NCBI GenBank assembly: GCA_031411575.1
Contig: JANOBJ010000222.1
Span: forward strand, 1-8,309
DNA: 8,309 nucleotides
Direction of reading: 5' to 3'
From: JANOBJ01 sp031411575
Lineage (GTDB): Bacteria > Pseudomonadota > Gammaproteobacteria > Burkholderiales > Burkholderiaceae_C
The notes beneath the pieces are model-generated. The model worked only from the letters and a program-made list of their open reading frames with translations, searched no databases and was not told where the DNA came from. The first letter of the stretch is position 1. The number at the start of each line of letters is the position of its first letter. The position numbers were made by a program, and so were the translations under genes. This document shows positions 1 to 6,824 of this stretch, one piece after another.

Positions 1-464
1 GCTGGACCAGCTTCCAGTTCGACTGGCTGGTGCAGGGCGAGACCGCCATCTATTGCGTGGTGATTGCCGGGATCTGGCAGTCGGCCGGCTTCGCCATGGC
101 GCTGTTCCTGGCGGGCCTGCGCGGCATCGACGACAGCATCATCAAGGCTGCGCAGGTGGACGGCGCCTCATTGCCGCGCATCTACTGGCGCATCATCCTG
201 CCGGTGCTGCGGCCGGTGTTTTTCTCGACCCTGATGGTGCTGTCGCACCTGGCTATCAAGAGTTTCGACCTGGTGATGGCGCTCACGGCCGGCGGCCCCG
301 GCTATTCGACCGATGTGCCCGCCACCTTCATGTACACCATGTCGTTCTCGCGCGGCCAGATCGGCCTGGGCGCCGCCAGCGCCACCATGATGCTGGCCAC
401 CGTGGCGGCACTGGTGGTTCCCTACCTCTACAGCGAACTGCGCACCAGGCCCCATGACCGCTAG
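1..464 (+). CDS. gtsB: Sugar ABC transporter permease, GtsB/MalF type (3' part only)
   Basis: Inner-membrane subunit of a carbohydrate ABC importer; it forms the transport channel with the second permease. The window opens inside the gene: the reading frame starts at base 3 and about 154 C-terminal residues are visible, roughly half of a normal permease of this class. The EAA loop that docks onto the ATPase is clear: IIKAAQVDGASLP followed by RIILPVLRP, around bases 138-217. It is flanked by hydrophobic membrane segments, and the family motif TAGGPGYSTDVPA sits near base 285. The stop at 462-464 lies inside the next gene, an 11-nt overlap that implies translational coupling. The overall sequence resembles glucose/mannose permeases (GtsB of Pseudomonas) as I recall them. 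The symbol is given by similarity; the transported sugar is not proven by the sequence. Confidence 0.9.
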   Translation, partial: WTSFQFDWLVQGETAIYCVVIAGIWQSAGFAMALFLAGLRGIDDSIIKAAQVDGASLPRIYWRIILPVLRPVFFSTLMVLSHLAIKSFDLVMALTAGGPGYSTDVPATFMYTMSFSRGQIGLGAASATMMLATVAALVVPYLYSELRTRPHDR

Positions 465-1323
465 ACGTTTCGGCTCGTTCACTGCCGGTCGCGCGCTGGT
501 CTACGCCGTGCTGCTGCTGGCCGCCGCGTTTTTCCTGGCGCCGCTGTACGTGATGGTGGTCACCTCACTCAAGGACGCGGGCGAAATCCGTTCGGGCAAC
601 CTGATGGCGTTGCCCACCGGGCTCAACACCGACGCCTGGCGCAGCGCCTGGTCGACCGCCTGCACCGGGGTGGATTGCAACGGCCTGCAGCCGTTCTTCT
701 GGAACTCGGTGGCGATGGCCGTGCCCGCGGTGCTGATCTCCACGCTCTGGGGCGCGGTCAACGGCTACGTGCTGAGCCTGTGGAAGTTCCGCGGCAGCGA
801 CGTGCTGTTCGGGCTGCTGCTGTTTAGCGTCTTCATGCCGTTCCAGGTAGTGCTGCTGCCGATGAGCCAGGTGCTGGGCTGGCTGGGGATGTCGAGTTCG
901 ATCACGGGGCTGGTACTGGTGCACTGCCTCGCGGGTCTGGCCGGTACCACGCTGTTCTTCCGCAACTACTACAGCGCCATCCCGCGCGAGCTGGTGAACG
1001 CCGCGCGCATCGATGGTGCCGGGTTCTGGCAGATCTTCTTTCGCATCGTGCTGCCGCTGTCCACCCCCATCATGATGGTCACCCTGATCTGGCAGTTCAC
1101 CAACATCTGGAACGACTTCCTGTTCGGCGTGGTGTTCTCGGGCACCGACTCCAAGCCCGTGACGGTGGGTCTGAACAACCTGGCCAACACCTCCAGCAGC
1201 GTGAAAGCCTACAACGTGGACATGGCCGCGGCCATCATCGCAGGACTGCCGACCATGCTGGTCTACGTGCTGGCAGGCCAGTATTTCGTGCGCGGGCTGA
1301 CGGCCGGCGCCGTCAAGGGGTAG
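454..1323 (+). CDS. gtsC: Sugar ABC transporter permease, GtsC/MalG type
   Basis: Second channel subunit of the sugar importer, 289 aa, a full-length size for the MalG-type family. The N-terminus is short and basic and is followed by a first membrane helix at about residues 13-35. Further hydrophobic segments lie near residues 83-108, 116-140, 150-168, 196-225 and 258-280. The EAA loop is at about residues 177-205, with VNAARIDGAGFWQIFFRIVLP. The C-terminal GLTAGAVKG is typical of this family. The stretch GLNNLANTSSSVKAYNVDMA is very close to what I remember of glucose/mannose GtsC proteins of pseudomonads and Burkholderiales. The ATG at 454 overlaps the upstream permease by 11 nt and has only a weak AGG upstream, consistent with coupling. 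Glucose or mannose is the best guess for the substrate. Confidence 0.95.
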   Translation: MTARRFGSFTAGRALVYAVLLLAAAFFLAPLYVMVVTSLKDAGEIRSGNLMALPTGLNTDAWRSAWSTACTGVDCNGLQPFFWNSVAMAVPAVLISTLWGAVNGYVLSLWKFRGSDVLFGLLLFSVFMPFQVVLLPMSQVLGWLGMSSSITGLVLVHCLAGLAGTTLFFRNYYSAIPRELVNAARIDGAGFWQIFFRIVLPLSTPIMMVTLIWQFTNIWNDFLFGVVFSGTDSKPVTVGLNNLANTSSSVKAYNVDMAAAIIAGLPTMLVYVLAGQYFVRGLTAGAVKG

Positions 1324-1329
1324 AACGAC

Positions 1330-2406
1330 ATGGCATCGGCGCTGGAAATCAAGGGCATCAACAAGACCTTCGGCAAGGGCGGCAAGCAGGTCGAGGTGCT
1401 GAAAAGCATCGACATTGACGTGCAGCCGGGCGAGTTCCTGATCCTCGTGGGCCCTTCAGGCTGTGGCAAATCGACGCTGCTCAACATCATTGCCGGGCTG
1501 GACGAGCCGACCGCGGGCGAGGTACGCATCGGCGGCCGCGACGTGGTGGGCATGGCGCCAAAGGACCGCGATATCGCCATGGTGTTCCAGAGCTACGCGC
1601 TGTACCCCACCATGAGCGTGGCCGACAACATCGGCTTTGCTCTGGAGATGCGCAAGGTGCCCAAGCCCGAGCGCGTGGCCCGCATCCAGGAGGTGGCCGC
1701 CATGCTGCAGATGGAACACCTGCTGGACCGCCGCCCCAGCCAGCTCTCGGGCGGGCAGCGCCAGCGGGTGGCGATGGGGCGGGCGCTGGCGCGCAAGCCG
1801 CAACTGTTCCTGTTCGACGAACCGCTGTCCAACCTGGACGCCAAGCTGCGCGTGGAGATGCGCGCAGAGATCAAGCGGCTGCACCAGACCAGCGGCATCA
1901 CCAGCGTGTACGTGACGCACGACCAGATCGAGGCCATGACACTGGGTTCGCGCATCGCCATCATGAAGGGCGGCGTGCTGCAGCAGCTGGGCACGCCGGC
2001 CGAGGTGTACAACACGCCCGCCAACGTGTTCGTGGCCACGTTCATCGGTTCACCTACTATGAATTTAATAGCTCAAGATGACCAGCTGACTGGGACGATT
2101 GGCAAATTTGGCATCAAAAACGCGATTTTGCCGCTGGCAGCGCCAGCCTCGGCGCAACCCCTCACGCTGGGCCTGCGCCCCGAGCACATCCGCTTCGACG
2201 ACGCGGCCCCGTGGCGCGGCGAGGTCAGCGTGGTGGAGCCCACCGGCGCCGACACCTTCGTGGTGGTACAGACCGCCGCCGGTGATGTGACGGTGCGCTG
2301 CGCGCCCACCGACAATCCGAAGCCGGGCAACCGGGTGGGCCTGCACATCAACGCCAGCGCCGCCAGCTGGTTCGACACGGCGACGGGGGCGCGCCTGTCC
2401 GCGTAG
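1330..2406 (+). CDS. gtsD: Sugar ABC transporter ATPase, GtsD/UgpC/MsmX type
   Basis: Cytoplasmic ATPase that powers the importer, 358 aa. It carries Walker A GPSGCGKST (residues 41-49), Q-loop Gln87 in MVFQSYALYP, signature LSGGQRQR (139-146), Walker B LFLFDEP (159-165), D-loop SNLDAKL and H-loop His197 in VTHDQ. A C-terminal TOBE-like region starts near residue 235 and contains GLRPEH. It begins 6 nt after the stop of the second permease, with AAGGGG as a possible ribosome binding site just upstream of that stop. Automatic pipelines often call such proteins UgpC, but the neighbours are GtsBC-like permeases, so a glucose/mannose-type importer is more likely. Residues 243-260 are encoded by a copy of a 54-bp AT-rich repeat and use codons that are rare here (TTA, ATA). 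This stretch follows the GSPTMNL motif in the first part of the TOBE region. Confidence 0.95.
   Translation: MASALEIKGINKTFGKGGKQVEVLKSIDIDVQPGEFLILVGPSGCGKSTLLNIIAGLDEPTAGEVRIGGRDVVGMAPKDRDIAMVFQSYALYPTMSVADNIGFALEMRKVPKPERVARIQEVAAMLQMEHLLDRRPSQLSGGQRQRVAMGRALARKPQLFLFDEPLSNLDAKLRVEMRAEIKRLHQTSGITSVYVTHDQIEAMTLGSRIAIMKGGVLQQLGTPAEVYNTPANVFVATFIGSPTMNLIAQDDQLTGTIGKFGIKNAILPLAAPASAQPLTLGLRPEHIRFDDAAPWRGEVSVVEPTGADTFVVVQTAAGDVTVRCAPTDNPKPGNRVGLHINASAASWFDTATGARLSA
2056..2109 (+). repeat. 54-bp AT-rich repeat, copy A (inside the ABC ATPase gene)
   Basis: The 17-bp core at 2056-2072 reads ACTAT-GAATTTAA-TAGC, one mismatch from GCTAT-N8-TAGC. The AT tail AAATTT is at 2104-2109. The copy is in frame with the ATPase and begins exactly at codon 243. 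Its AT content stands out strongly from the surrounding GC-rich gene. Three further copies with the same core spacing and tail distance lie at 2485, 5817 (minus) and 6955. Confidence 0.6.
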
Positions 2407-2432
2407 GCCGACCATGTGCGATTTCGGTCGGC
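2407..2432 (+). terminator. Possible stem-loop terminator after the ABC ATPase gene
   Basis: Immediately after the TAG stop, GCCGACC (2407-2413) can pair perfectly with GGTCGGC (2426-2432) around a 12-nt loop. No T run follows, so it is not a classic intrinsic terminator. It may still slow transcription or stabilise the mRNA 3' end of the transporter operon. Confidence 0.3.
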
Positions 2433-2484
2433 TCCGGCTGGCCTCACCGGGTTCAACCGGTCTTCATCGGTCTTCGAGCAATGC

Positions 2485-2538
2485 GCTATTATTTGTATAG
2501 CACACTATGACAAATAGAAGCGGACTACAGCCGTATTT
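2485..2538 (+). repeat. 54-bp AT-rich repeat, copy B (across the histidine kinase 3' end)
   Basis: The 17-bp core at 2485-2501 reads GCTAT-TATTTGTA-TAGC, a perfect match to GCTAT-N8-TAGC. The AT tail TATTT is at 2534-2538. The core is intergenic, but the tail lies inside the last codons of the histidine kinase on the opposite strand. The kinase stop is at 2525-2527, so its last few residues are read from the antisense of this element. Confidence 0.55.
2490..2516. other. AT-rich hairpin between convergent genes
   Basis: TATTTGTATAG (2490-2500) pairs with CTAT-G-ACAAATA (2505-2516). This gives an 11-bp stem with one bulged G at 2509 and a CACA loop. It lies between the 3' ends of the ABC ATPase gene and the histidine kinase gene. 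It could act as a bidirectional transcription-end structure, though the stem is AT-rich and lacks a GC clamp. It overlaps the core of repeat copy B, so it may simply reflect that element. Confidence 0.4.
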
Positions 2539-3913
2539 GCACGCAAAGTCCGTGCGGAGAGATGTTTTCCAGCCGGGCCTCGCCACCATGCCGTTCGACG
2601 ATCTCGCGCACGATGGCCAGGCCCAGCCCGACACCACCCGGCTGGTCGCTGGCGCGCACAAAGCGCTCGAATACCTGCAACCGGTCGGCCTCGCTCACGC
2701 CCGGGCCGTCGTCTTCCACCTCCAGCAACGCTCGGCCCCCGGCGTTGCGCGCGCGCAGCGTGACCCGTGCGCCGCTGCCCGCATAGCGCACCGCGTTGTC
2801 GATCAGGTTGCTCAAGGCCTCGCGCAGCAGCAGCGCATTGCCCTGCACCGGCACGGCGTCATCGCCTTCAAAACCGAAGTCGATGCCCTGCGCCAGCACG
2901 CGCGGCGCCCACTCGCGAGCTAGCTCGCGCGCCAGTTGCGCCACATCGAGCGCCTCCATCGGCACCTCACCCTCGCTGCGCGCCAGCGACAGCAGCTGTT
3001 GCACCAGGTGGGTGCTGCGCTCCACCGCCGCGCTGACCTTGACCAGCCGCGCCTGACGCGCCGCCGGGTCGGTTTCGGCCATTGCCAGCTCCAGCTGGCT
3101 TTTGAGCCCCGCCAGCGGCGTGCGCAACTGATGCGCGGCGTCGCTCAGGAAGCGTTTTTCCTGCGCCACGCTGCGCCGCACCGCCGCCAGCAGGCGGTTG
3201 ACGGCGCCCACCAGCGCATGCACCTCGCGCGGCACCTGCGTCATCTCGATCGGATGCAGCGCCTCCACGGAGGTTTCGGCCAGCTCGCCCTGCAGGCGCT
3301 GCAGCGGCCGCAAGCCGCGCTTGACGCCTGCGTTCACCACCACCGCCAGCGCCAGCGCCAGCAAGAGCAGCGGCACCAGCAGGTCGTAAATGAGTTCCTG
3401 GGCAATCCGCTCGCGCATGGCCACGCTCTTGGCCACCTGCACGCGCAGGCGCTGTGGCGCGCCCTCTTCGCCGTAGTCCAGCTCCAGCGCGGCCAGCCGC
3501 AGGCGCCGCCCGGCCACCAAGCCGTCGTACAGCACCGGATCGCCCGAGGTCGGCAACGCACCGGCGGGCGGCGCGGGCAGCAGATCGCGGCCGACGTTGC
3601 CCAGCACGAAACTGCCGGGTGGCGACGACACCATGTAGCTCACCGGGTCGCCCGGCTCTTCTTCTAGGATTGCTTGCGCGGCTTTCGGAAAATCCACCAG
3701 CAGGCCCGAGCCGATCGGCTTGACCTGGCGCGCCAGCGAGCGCACCGACTGGGTGAGCGACTGGTCCACCCCCCGGGCCGCGTAGCTCAGGGCCATGCGG
3801 TAGGCCAGCGTACCGCCGACCAGCCAGAGCACCAGTTGCGGCAGCAGCAGCCACAGCAGCAACTGCCGGCGCAGGGACAGCCCCGAGCCCGCGCCCGCGC
3901 CCGGCCAGTTCAT
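2525..3913 (-). CDS. Sensor histidine kinase, TctE/QseC-like
   Basis: Membrane sensor of a two-component system, 462 aa. Membrane helices lie at about residues 17-38 and 174-195 and enclose a periplasmic domain of about 135 residues. The N-terminus (SLRRQLLLWLLLPQLVLWLV) resembles the 2CSK_N region of TctE-type kinases. A HAMP-like linker follows. The phosphoacceptor is His261 in DAAHQLRTPLAGLKSQ. The ATP-binding domain shows the N box NLIDNAVRYAG (369-379), G1 box DDGPGV (401-406), F box FERFVRA (415-421) and G2 box GGVGLGLAI (426-434), all intact. The ATG overlaps the regulator stop as ATGA (3910-3913). The ligand cannot be read from the sequence. TctE kinases classically respond to tricarboxylates, but the sugar importer and sugar kinase nearby make a carbohydrate signal possible. 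The extreme C-terminus is AT-rich and lies in repeat copy B. Confidence 0.95.
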   Translation of the reverse strand: MNWPGAGAGSGLSLRRQLLLWLLLPQLVLWLVGGTLAYRMALSYAARGVDQSLTQSVRSLARQVKPIGSGLLVDFPKAAQAILEEEPGDPVSYMVSSPPGSFVLGNVGRDLLPAPPAGALPTSGDPVLYDGLVAGRRLRLAALELDYGEEGAPQRLRVQVAKSVAMRERIAQELIYDLLVPLLLLALALAVVVNAGVKRGLRPLQRLQGELAETSVEALHPIEMTQVPREVHALVGAVNRLLAAVRRSVAQEKRFLSDAAHQLRTPLAGLKSQLELAMAETDPAARQARLVKVSAAVERSTHLVQQLLSLARSEGEVPMEALDVAQLARELAREWAPRVLAQGIDFGFEGDDAVPVQGNALLLREALSNLIDNAVRYAGSGARVTLRARNAGGRALLEVEDDGPGVSEADRLQVFERFVRASDQPGGVGLGLAIVREIVERHGGEARLENISPHGLCVQIRL

Positions 3914-4641
3914 CCTGGCTCCGCCGGGGGCACGGTACCGGTCTGCGGCTCCAGCAGGTAGCCCAGGCCCCGGATGTTGCGGATGATCCAGCCCGAATCG
4001 ACCAGCTTGCGCCGCACCCGGTGCACATAGACCTCCAGCGCGTTGGACTGCAGCGGCTCATCGGCGGCGGTCTGCCAGGCCGCCAGCACGGCTTCGCGGC
4101 TCACCACCTGGCCGGTGTGCGCCAGCAGCAGGCCCAGCAGCTCCCACTCGCGCTGGGTCAGCTCGGTCGCCTTGCCGGCGATCCAGGCGCGCGGCAGGTC
4201 GGGGGCCACGCGCAGGCTGGTCTGCCCGCCAGCCGGACCATCGTCACCCATTGCCTGGTCGGGGGCAAAGGCCGGCAGGCGCGAGCGACGCAGCAGCGAC
4301 GCGATGCGCGCCAGCAACTCGCTCATGTCAAACGGCTTGGTGAGGTAGTCGTCGGCGCCGCGCTGCAGCCCGTTGACGCGGTCGTCGATGCCGTCGCGCG
4401 CGGTCAGCAGCATCACCGGCAGCAGCGGCTGGCGCGCGCGGATCCAGTCCAGCAGCGCCAGCCCGTCCATGCCGGGCAAGCCGATGTCGAGCACCGCCGC
4501 GGCGAAAGCACCGGCTTCAAACTGCCGCATGGCCTCGGACGCGTCGGGCGCGGCCGTCAGCGCATGGCCGGCGCGCGACAGCTGCGCGGCCAGCGCATCG
4601 CGCAGCAAATCGTCATCCTCCACCACCAGCAGCTTGGCCAT
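3910..4641 (-). CDS. Response regulator, OmpR family (TctD/QseB-like)
   Basis: DNA-binding partner of the adjacent sensor kinase, 243 aa. The receiver domain (residues 1-120) has the acidic pair Asp9/Asp10 in VEDDD, phosphoacceptor Asp52 in VLDIGLPGMDG, Thr80 in LLTARDG and Lys102 in LTKPFD, so it should be phosphorylatable. A Gly/Pro-rich linker of about 30 residues leads to an OmpR winged helix (about 150-235) with ELTQREWELLGLLLAH, the recognition-helix region EVYVHRVRRKL and IRNIRGLGYLLEP. The gene starts 49 nt after the ROK kinase stop and overlaps the sensor gene by 4 nt. No strong Shine-Dalgarno is visible before the ATG. Targets are unknown; the convergent sugar transporter and the co-directional sugar kinase are the obvious candidates. 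Confidence 0.95.
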   Translation of the reverse strand: MAKLLVVEDDDLLRDALAAQLSRAGHALTAAPDASEAMRQFEAGAFAAAVLDIGLPGMDGLALLDWIRARQPLLPVMLLTARDGIDDRVNGLQRGADDYLTKPFDMSELLARIASLLRRSRLPAFAPDQAMGDDGPAGGQTSLRVAPDLPRAWIAGKATELTQREWELLGLLLAHTGQVVSREAVLAAWQTAADEPLQSNALEVYVHRVRRKLVDSGWIIRNIRGLGYLLEPQTGTVPPAEPG

Positions 4642-4690
4642 GGATCAAGGATACACAAACGATCCGTGCACAAGCGGTGGCGGCGGCGAC
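4642..4690 (-). promoter_or_regulatory. Short gap between ROK kinase and response regulator, possible operator
   Basis: This 49-nt gap holds an inverted repeat GGATC (4642-4646) / GATCC (4661-4665) with a 14-nt spacer, directly before the regulator start codon. It could be an autoregulatory site. The arms are short and no convincing -35/-10 pair is visible, so this is only a weak suggestion. Confidence 0.15.
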
Positions 4691-5608
4691 TCAGTCCACC
4701 AGCGCCAGCGCGGCGTAGTCGCCCACATCCAAGCCCAGCCCGGCTTCCACCAGTTGCACCCCGTCGGTCAGCGCGGGCAGGCCGGCCGTGGCTTGGGCCT
4801 GCAGGCGAGGCAGCAGCAGGTCGCGCTGGTGCCAGAGCACGCTACCCCCCAGGCTGATGCGCTGCAGGTCGAGCGTGACGATCAGGTTGTACAGCGCCCG
4901 GCCCATGACGCGGCACAGGTCGTCCACCTGTGCCACGGCCGCCACATCGCCGGCCCGCGCGGCGGCAAACAGCGCGGCGGCGTCCCGGCCCAGGCGCCGC
5001 TCGATGGCGTTGCCCGCCACCAGCGCCTCCAGATCGCCGATATTGCCGCAGCCGCACAGGGCGGTGGCGTCGTCGCTCACGAACATGTGGCCGGCATGGC
5101 CGGCGTTGCCGTTCTTGCCGCGCAGCACGTGCCCGTCCACACACAGGCCTACGCCGATGCCGGTGCTCCACGTCACATAGGCGCAACTGGCCACGCCCTG
5201 CAGCGCGCCCCAGCGCCGTTCGGCTTCCAGCGCGGCCACGGCATCGTTTTCCACCCGCACCTGCGGGAACGCCTGGCGCAATGGGGCTTCGAGCACGGCG
5301 CTGGTCCAGTTGTTGGGCAGCCCGCGCGCCGGGCCGGCCAGGCCGCCGCAGATATTGGGTGCCGCCAGCTCGACCAGGCCATCACGCAGCACAAATGGCC
5401 CGCAGGACGACACCCCCACCGCCCCCAGATCGGCGCGGGCCAGGCCCGCCTCGGCGCAGGCGGCGTCCAGCATCGTGATGATCTGGCTGGCCAGCGCATC
5501 CGGCGGCCCCGACTTGGCGGTGGGCGCATGGCGCCGCGCCTGCAGCGTGCGGCCACTCGCCAGGCTGACGGCGACTTTGGTGCCGCCAATGTCCACGCAG
5601 GCTTTCAT
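4691..5608 (-). CDS. ROK-family sugar kinase, divergent at substrate/zinc positions
   Basis: Cytoplasmic kinase expected to phosphorylate a hexose or amino sugar with ATP, 305 aa, the normal ROK size. Start chosen at ATG 5608 because MKACVDIGGTK is a typical ROK beginning; a GTG at 5623 would add five residues, and neither start has a clear Shine-Dalgarno. The phosphate loop DIGGTK (6-11) and catalytic Asp122 in VENDAVAALEAERRWGA are present, as is the ATP-site ISLGGSV (251-257). Two signature positions differ. The usual AGEIGH is AGHAGH (169-174), so the sugar-contacting Glu of ExGH is His171. The zinc motif CxCGxxGC reads CGCGNIGD (185-192), so the third Cys is Asp192. The gene sits between the methyltransferase (19 or 34 nt) and the response regulator (49 nt). 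Glucokinase fits the neighbouring importer, but the changes leave the substrate open. Confidence 0.85.
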   Translation of the reverse strand: MKACVDIGGTKVAVSLASGRTLQARRHAPTAKSGPPDALASQIITMLDAACAEAGLARADLGAVGVSSCGPFVLRDGLVELAAPNICGGLAGPARGLPNNWTSAVLEAPLRQAFPQVRVENDAVAALEAERRWGALQGVASCAYVTWSTGIGVGLCVDGHVLRGKNGNAGHAGHMFVSDDATALCGCGNIGDLEALVAGNAIERRLGRDAAALFAAARAGDVAAVAQVDDLCRVMGRALYNLIVTLDLQRISLGGSVLWHQRDLLLPRLQAQATAGLPALTDGVQLVEAGLGLDVGDYAALALVD

Positions 5609-5642
5609 GGAGATGCCGTCCACAAACTTCGGGGCTGCAGGT

Positions 5643-6824
5643 TCATAGCGTGTGGCTCCGGTCGCCGACGCGAAAACCCGGCGCGTCGGCCAGCGCGCCG
5701 GTCACGGAGGGCGTGCACAGGCCGATCACCTTGAACAGCTCACCCATCTCGTGTTCTGTCATCAATTTCTGCGCATGTGCCCGTTCCATGGTCGTTGTTT
5801 GCTCTAATTTTGATAGCAAACCACTGTCCATCAGAAAACGTGCCTGGCTGGTGTAGCCCAGCACGTCAAGGCCAGCGTCCTGCGCGGCCAGCGCAATGCC
5901 GGTGAAGTTGACGTGCGCTGTGATGTCCTTCAGGCCAACATCGGTGAGCGGGTCGCCGTCGGCCTGGTGCGCGCGGTGGCACATCACCGTGCCCATGTGG
6001 CGCTGCGGGTGGTAGTACTCGGCCTCGGGGAAGCCATAGTCGATGAAGAAGGCCGCGCCACCGCCGTTACCAGCCGACGCCCCCGCCAGCAGCCGGTCTG
6101 CCAGCGTGCGGATGAAGGCCTCTGCCTGCGGGTGAATTTCGGTCAGGTAGTCGTGCCCGCCGTCGATCGCCACCGGCGGCCGCAGGTCGGTGGGCCGGTC
6201 CTGCCAGTCCAGTCTCCTACCTTGCGTGCCCTCGTGCAGCACCACGCCGCGCTCGTGCCAGACACCGCCGGTGCGCGCCAGCAGCTTCACCGGCATGGCG
6301 TCAAGCACCTCGTTGCCCACCACCACGCCCTGCATCGCGGCGGGCAGCTCGCTCACCCAGGTCACCCTGCCGGCGTGGGCGGCCAGCCGCGCCTGCTGCC
6401 GCGCACGCAGGGCACCCGACAGTTCGACGATGGTGTAGCGCTGCACCGGCTGGCCGAGCGCGGCGAGCGCGTCAAGTAGCTGCAGTGCCAGCGCTCCCGA
6501 ACCCGCGCCAAACTCCCAGATCTCACGCGTGCCGGTGGCTTGCAGCGCCTGCGCCACCGCTACGGCCAGCGTTTGCCCGAACAGGGGTGTGAGCTCGGGC
6601 GCGGTCACGAAATCGCTGCCGGAAGACGGCATGGCGCCAAATTTGGGGCTCTGATTGGCGTAGTAACCCAGCCCTGGCGCGTACAGCGCGAGCGCCATGA
6701 AGCGGTCAAAGCCGATCCAGCCGCCAGCGTTCTGGATGGCCCGGCCCAGCAGCTGGTGCAGGGCGGTCGTTAAACTCGGTGCTTCGGTGGTCACGCCGCC
6801 CATTGTCGTTGAATGTTGCGCCAT
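5643..6824 (-). CDS. SAM-dependent methyltransferase, MidA/NDUFAF7 family (COG1565)
   Basis: Class I methyltransferase of the DUF185 family, 393 aa. Mitochondrial members methylate an arginine of complex I subunit NDUFS2 during assembly; the bacterial role is less clear. Visible motifs are the N-terminal RFMALALYAPGLGYYA (41-56), SAM-binding EFGAGSG (104-110), GNEVLDAMPV (170-179), FIDYGFPEAEYY (260-271) and the family signature DVGLKDITAHVNF (295-307). The conserved tail LMTEHEMGELFKV (354-366) is also present. ATG 6824 is chosen because AGAGGG lies 7 nt upstream on this strand. A frame extension to 6872 would add 16 low-complexity residues inside the divergent gene, and ATG 6803 has no ribosome binding site. 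Residues 336-354 come from a copy of the 54-bp AT-rich repeat. The start codon overlaps that of the divergent SDR by two bases. Confidence 0.9.
   Translation of the reverse strand: MAQHSTTMGGVTTEAPSLTTALHQLLGRAIQNAGGWIGFDRFMALALYAPGLGYYANQSPKFGAMPSSGSDFVTAPELTPLFGQTLAVAVAQALQATGTREIWEFGAGSGALALQLLDALAALGQPVQRYTIVELSGALRARQQARLAAHAGRVTWVSELPAAMQGVVVGNEVLDAMPVKLLARTGGVWHERGVVLHEGTQGRRLDWQDRPTDLRPPVAIDGGHDYLTEIHPQAEAFIRTLADRLLAGASAGNGGGAAFFIDYGFPEAEYYHPQRHMGTVMCHRAHQADGDPLTDVGLKDITAHVNFTGIALAAQDAGLDVLGYTSQARFLMDSGLLSKLEQTTTMERAHAQKLMTEHEMGELFKVIGLCTPSVTGALADAPGFRVGDRSHTL
5764..5817 (-). repeat. 54-bp AT-rich repeat, copy C (inside the methyltransferase gene)
   Basis: On the minus strand the 17-bp core (5817-5801) reads GCTAT-CAAAATTA-GAGC, one mismatch from GCTAT-N8-TAGC. 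The AT tail AAATT is at 5768-5764. It has the same orientation as the gene and encodes a stretch (LLSKLEQTTTMERAHAQKL) between two conserved family blocks. The reading phase differs from copies A and D: the element starts on the third base of a codon. Confidence 0.6.

Noticed and set aside
2446..2477. Small ACCGG/CCGGT stem (2446-2461) and the imperfect tandem CGGTCTTCAT/CGGTCTTCGA (2458-2477)
   Set aside because: Arms of 5 bp and a single 10-bp tandem with two mismatches are too weak to call as a terminator or a repeat unit.
2967..4061. Open frame of 364 codons on the minus strand
   Set aside because: It is an out-of-frame reading of the histidine kinase and regulator genes, rich in Ala, Gly and Arg, without domain motifs.
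4373..5734. Long open frame on the + strand (453 codons)
   Set aside because: It runs antisense through the response regulator and the ROK kinase, whose families are clear. Its product is low-complexity and matches nothing I recognise; long antisense frames are expected in GC-rich DNA.
6697..6822. Upstream extension of the SDR to an ATG at 6697
   Set aside because: The added 42 residues lie in the divergent methyltransferase's conserved N-terminal region and do not resemble an SDR; MPEPSAPRTVLVTG is a normal SDR beginning.
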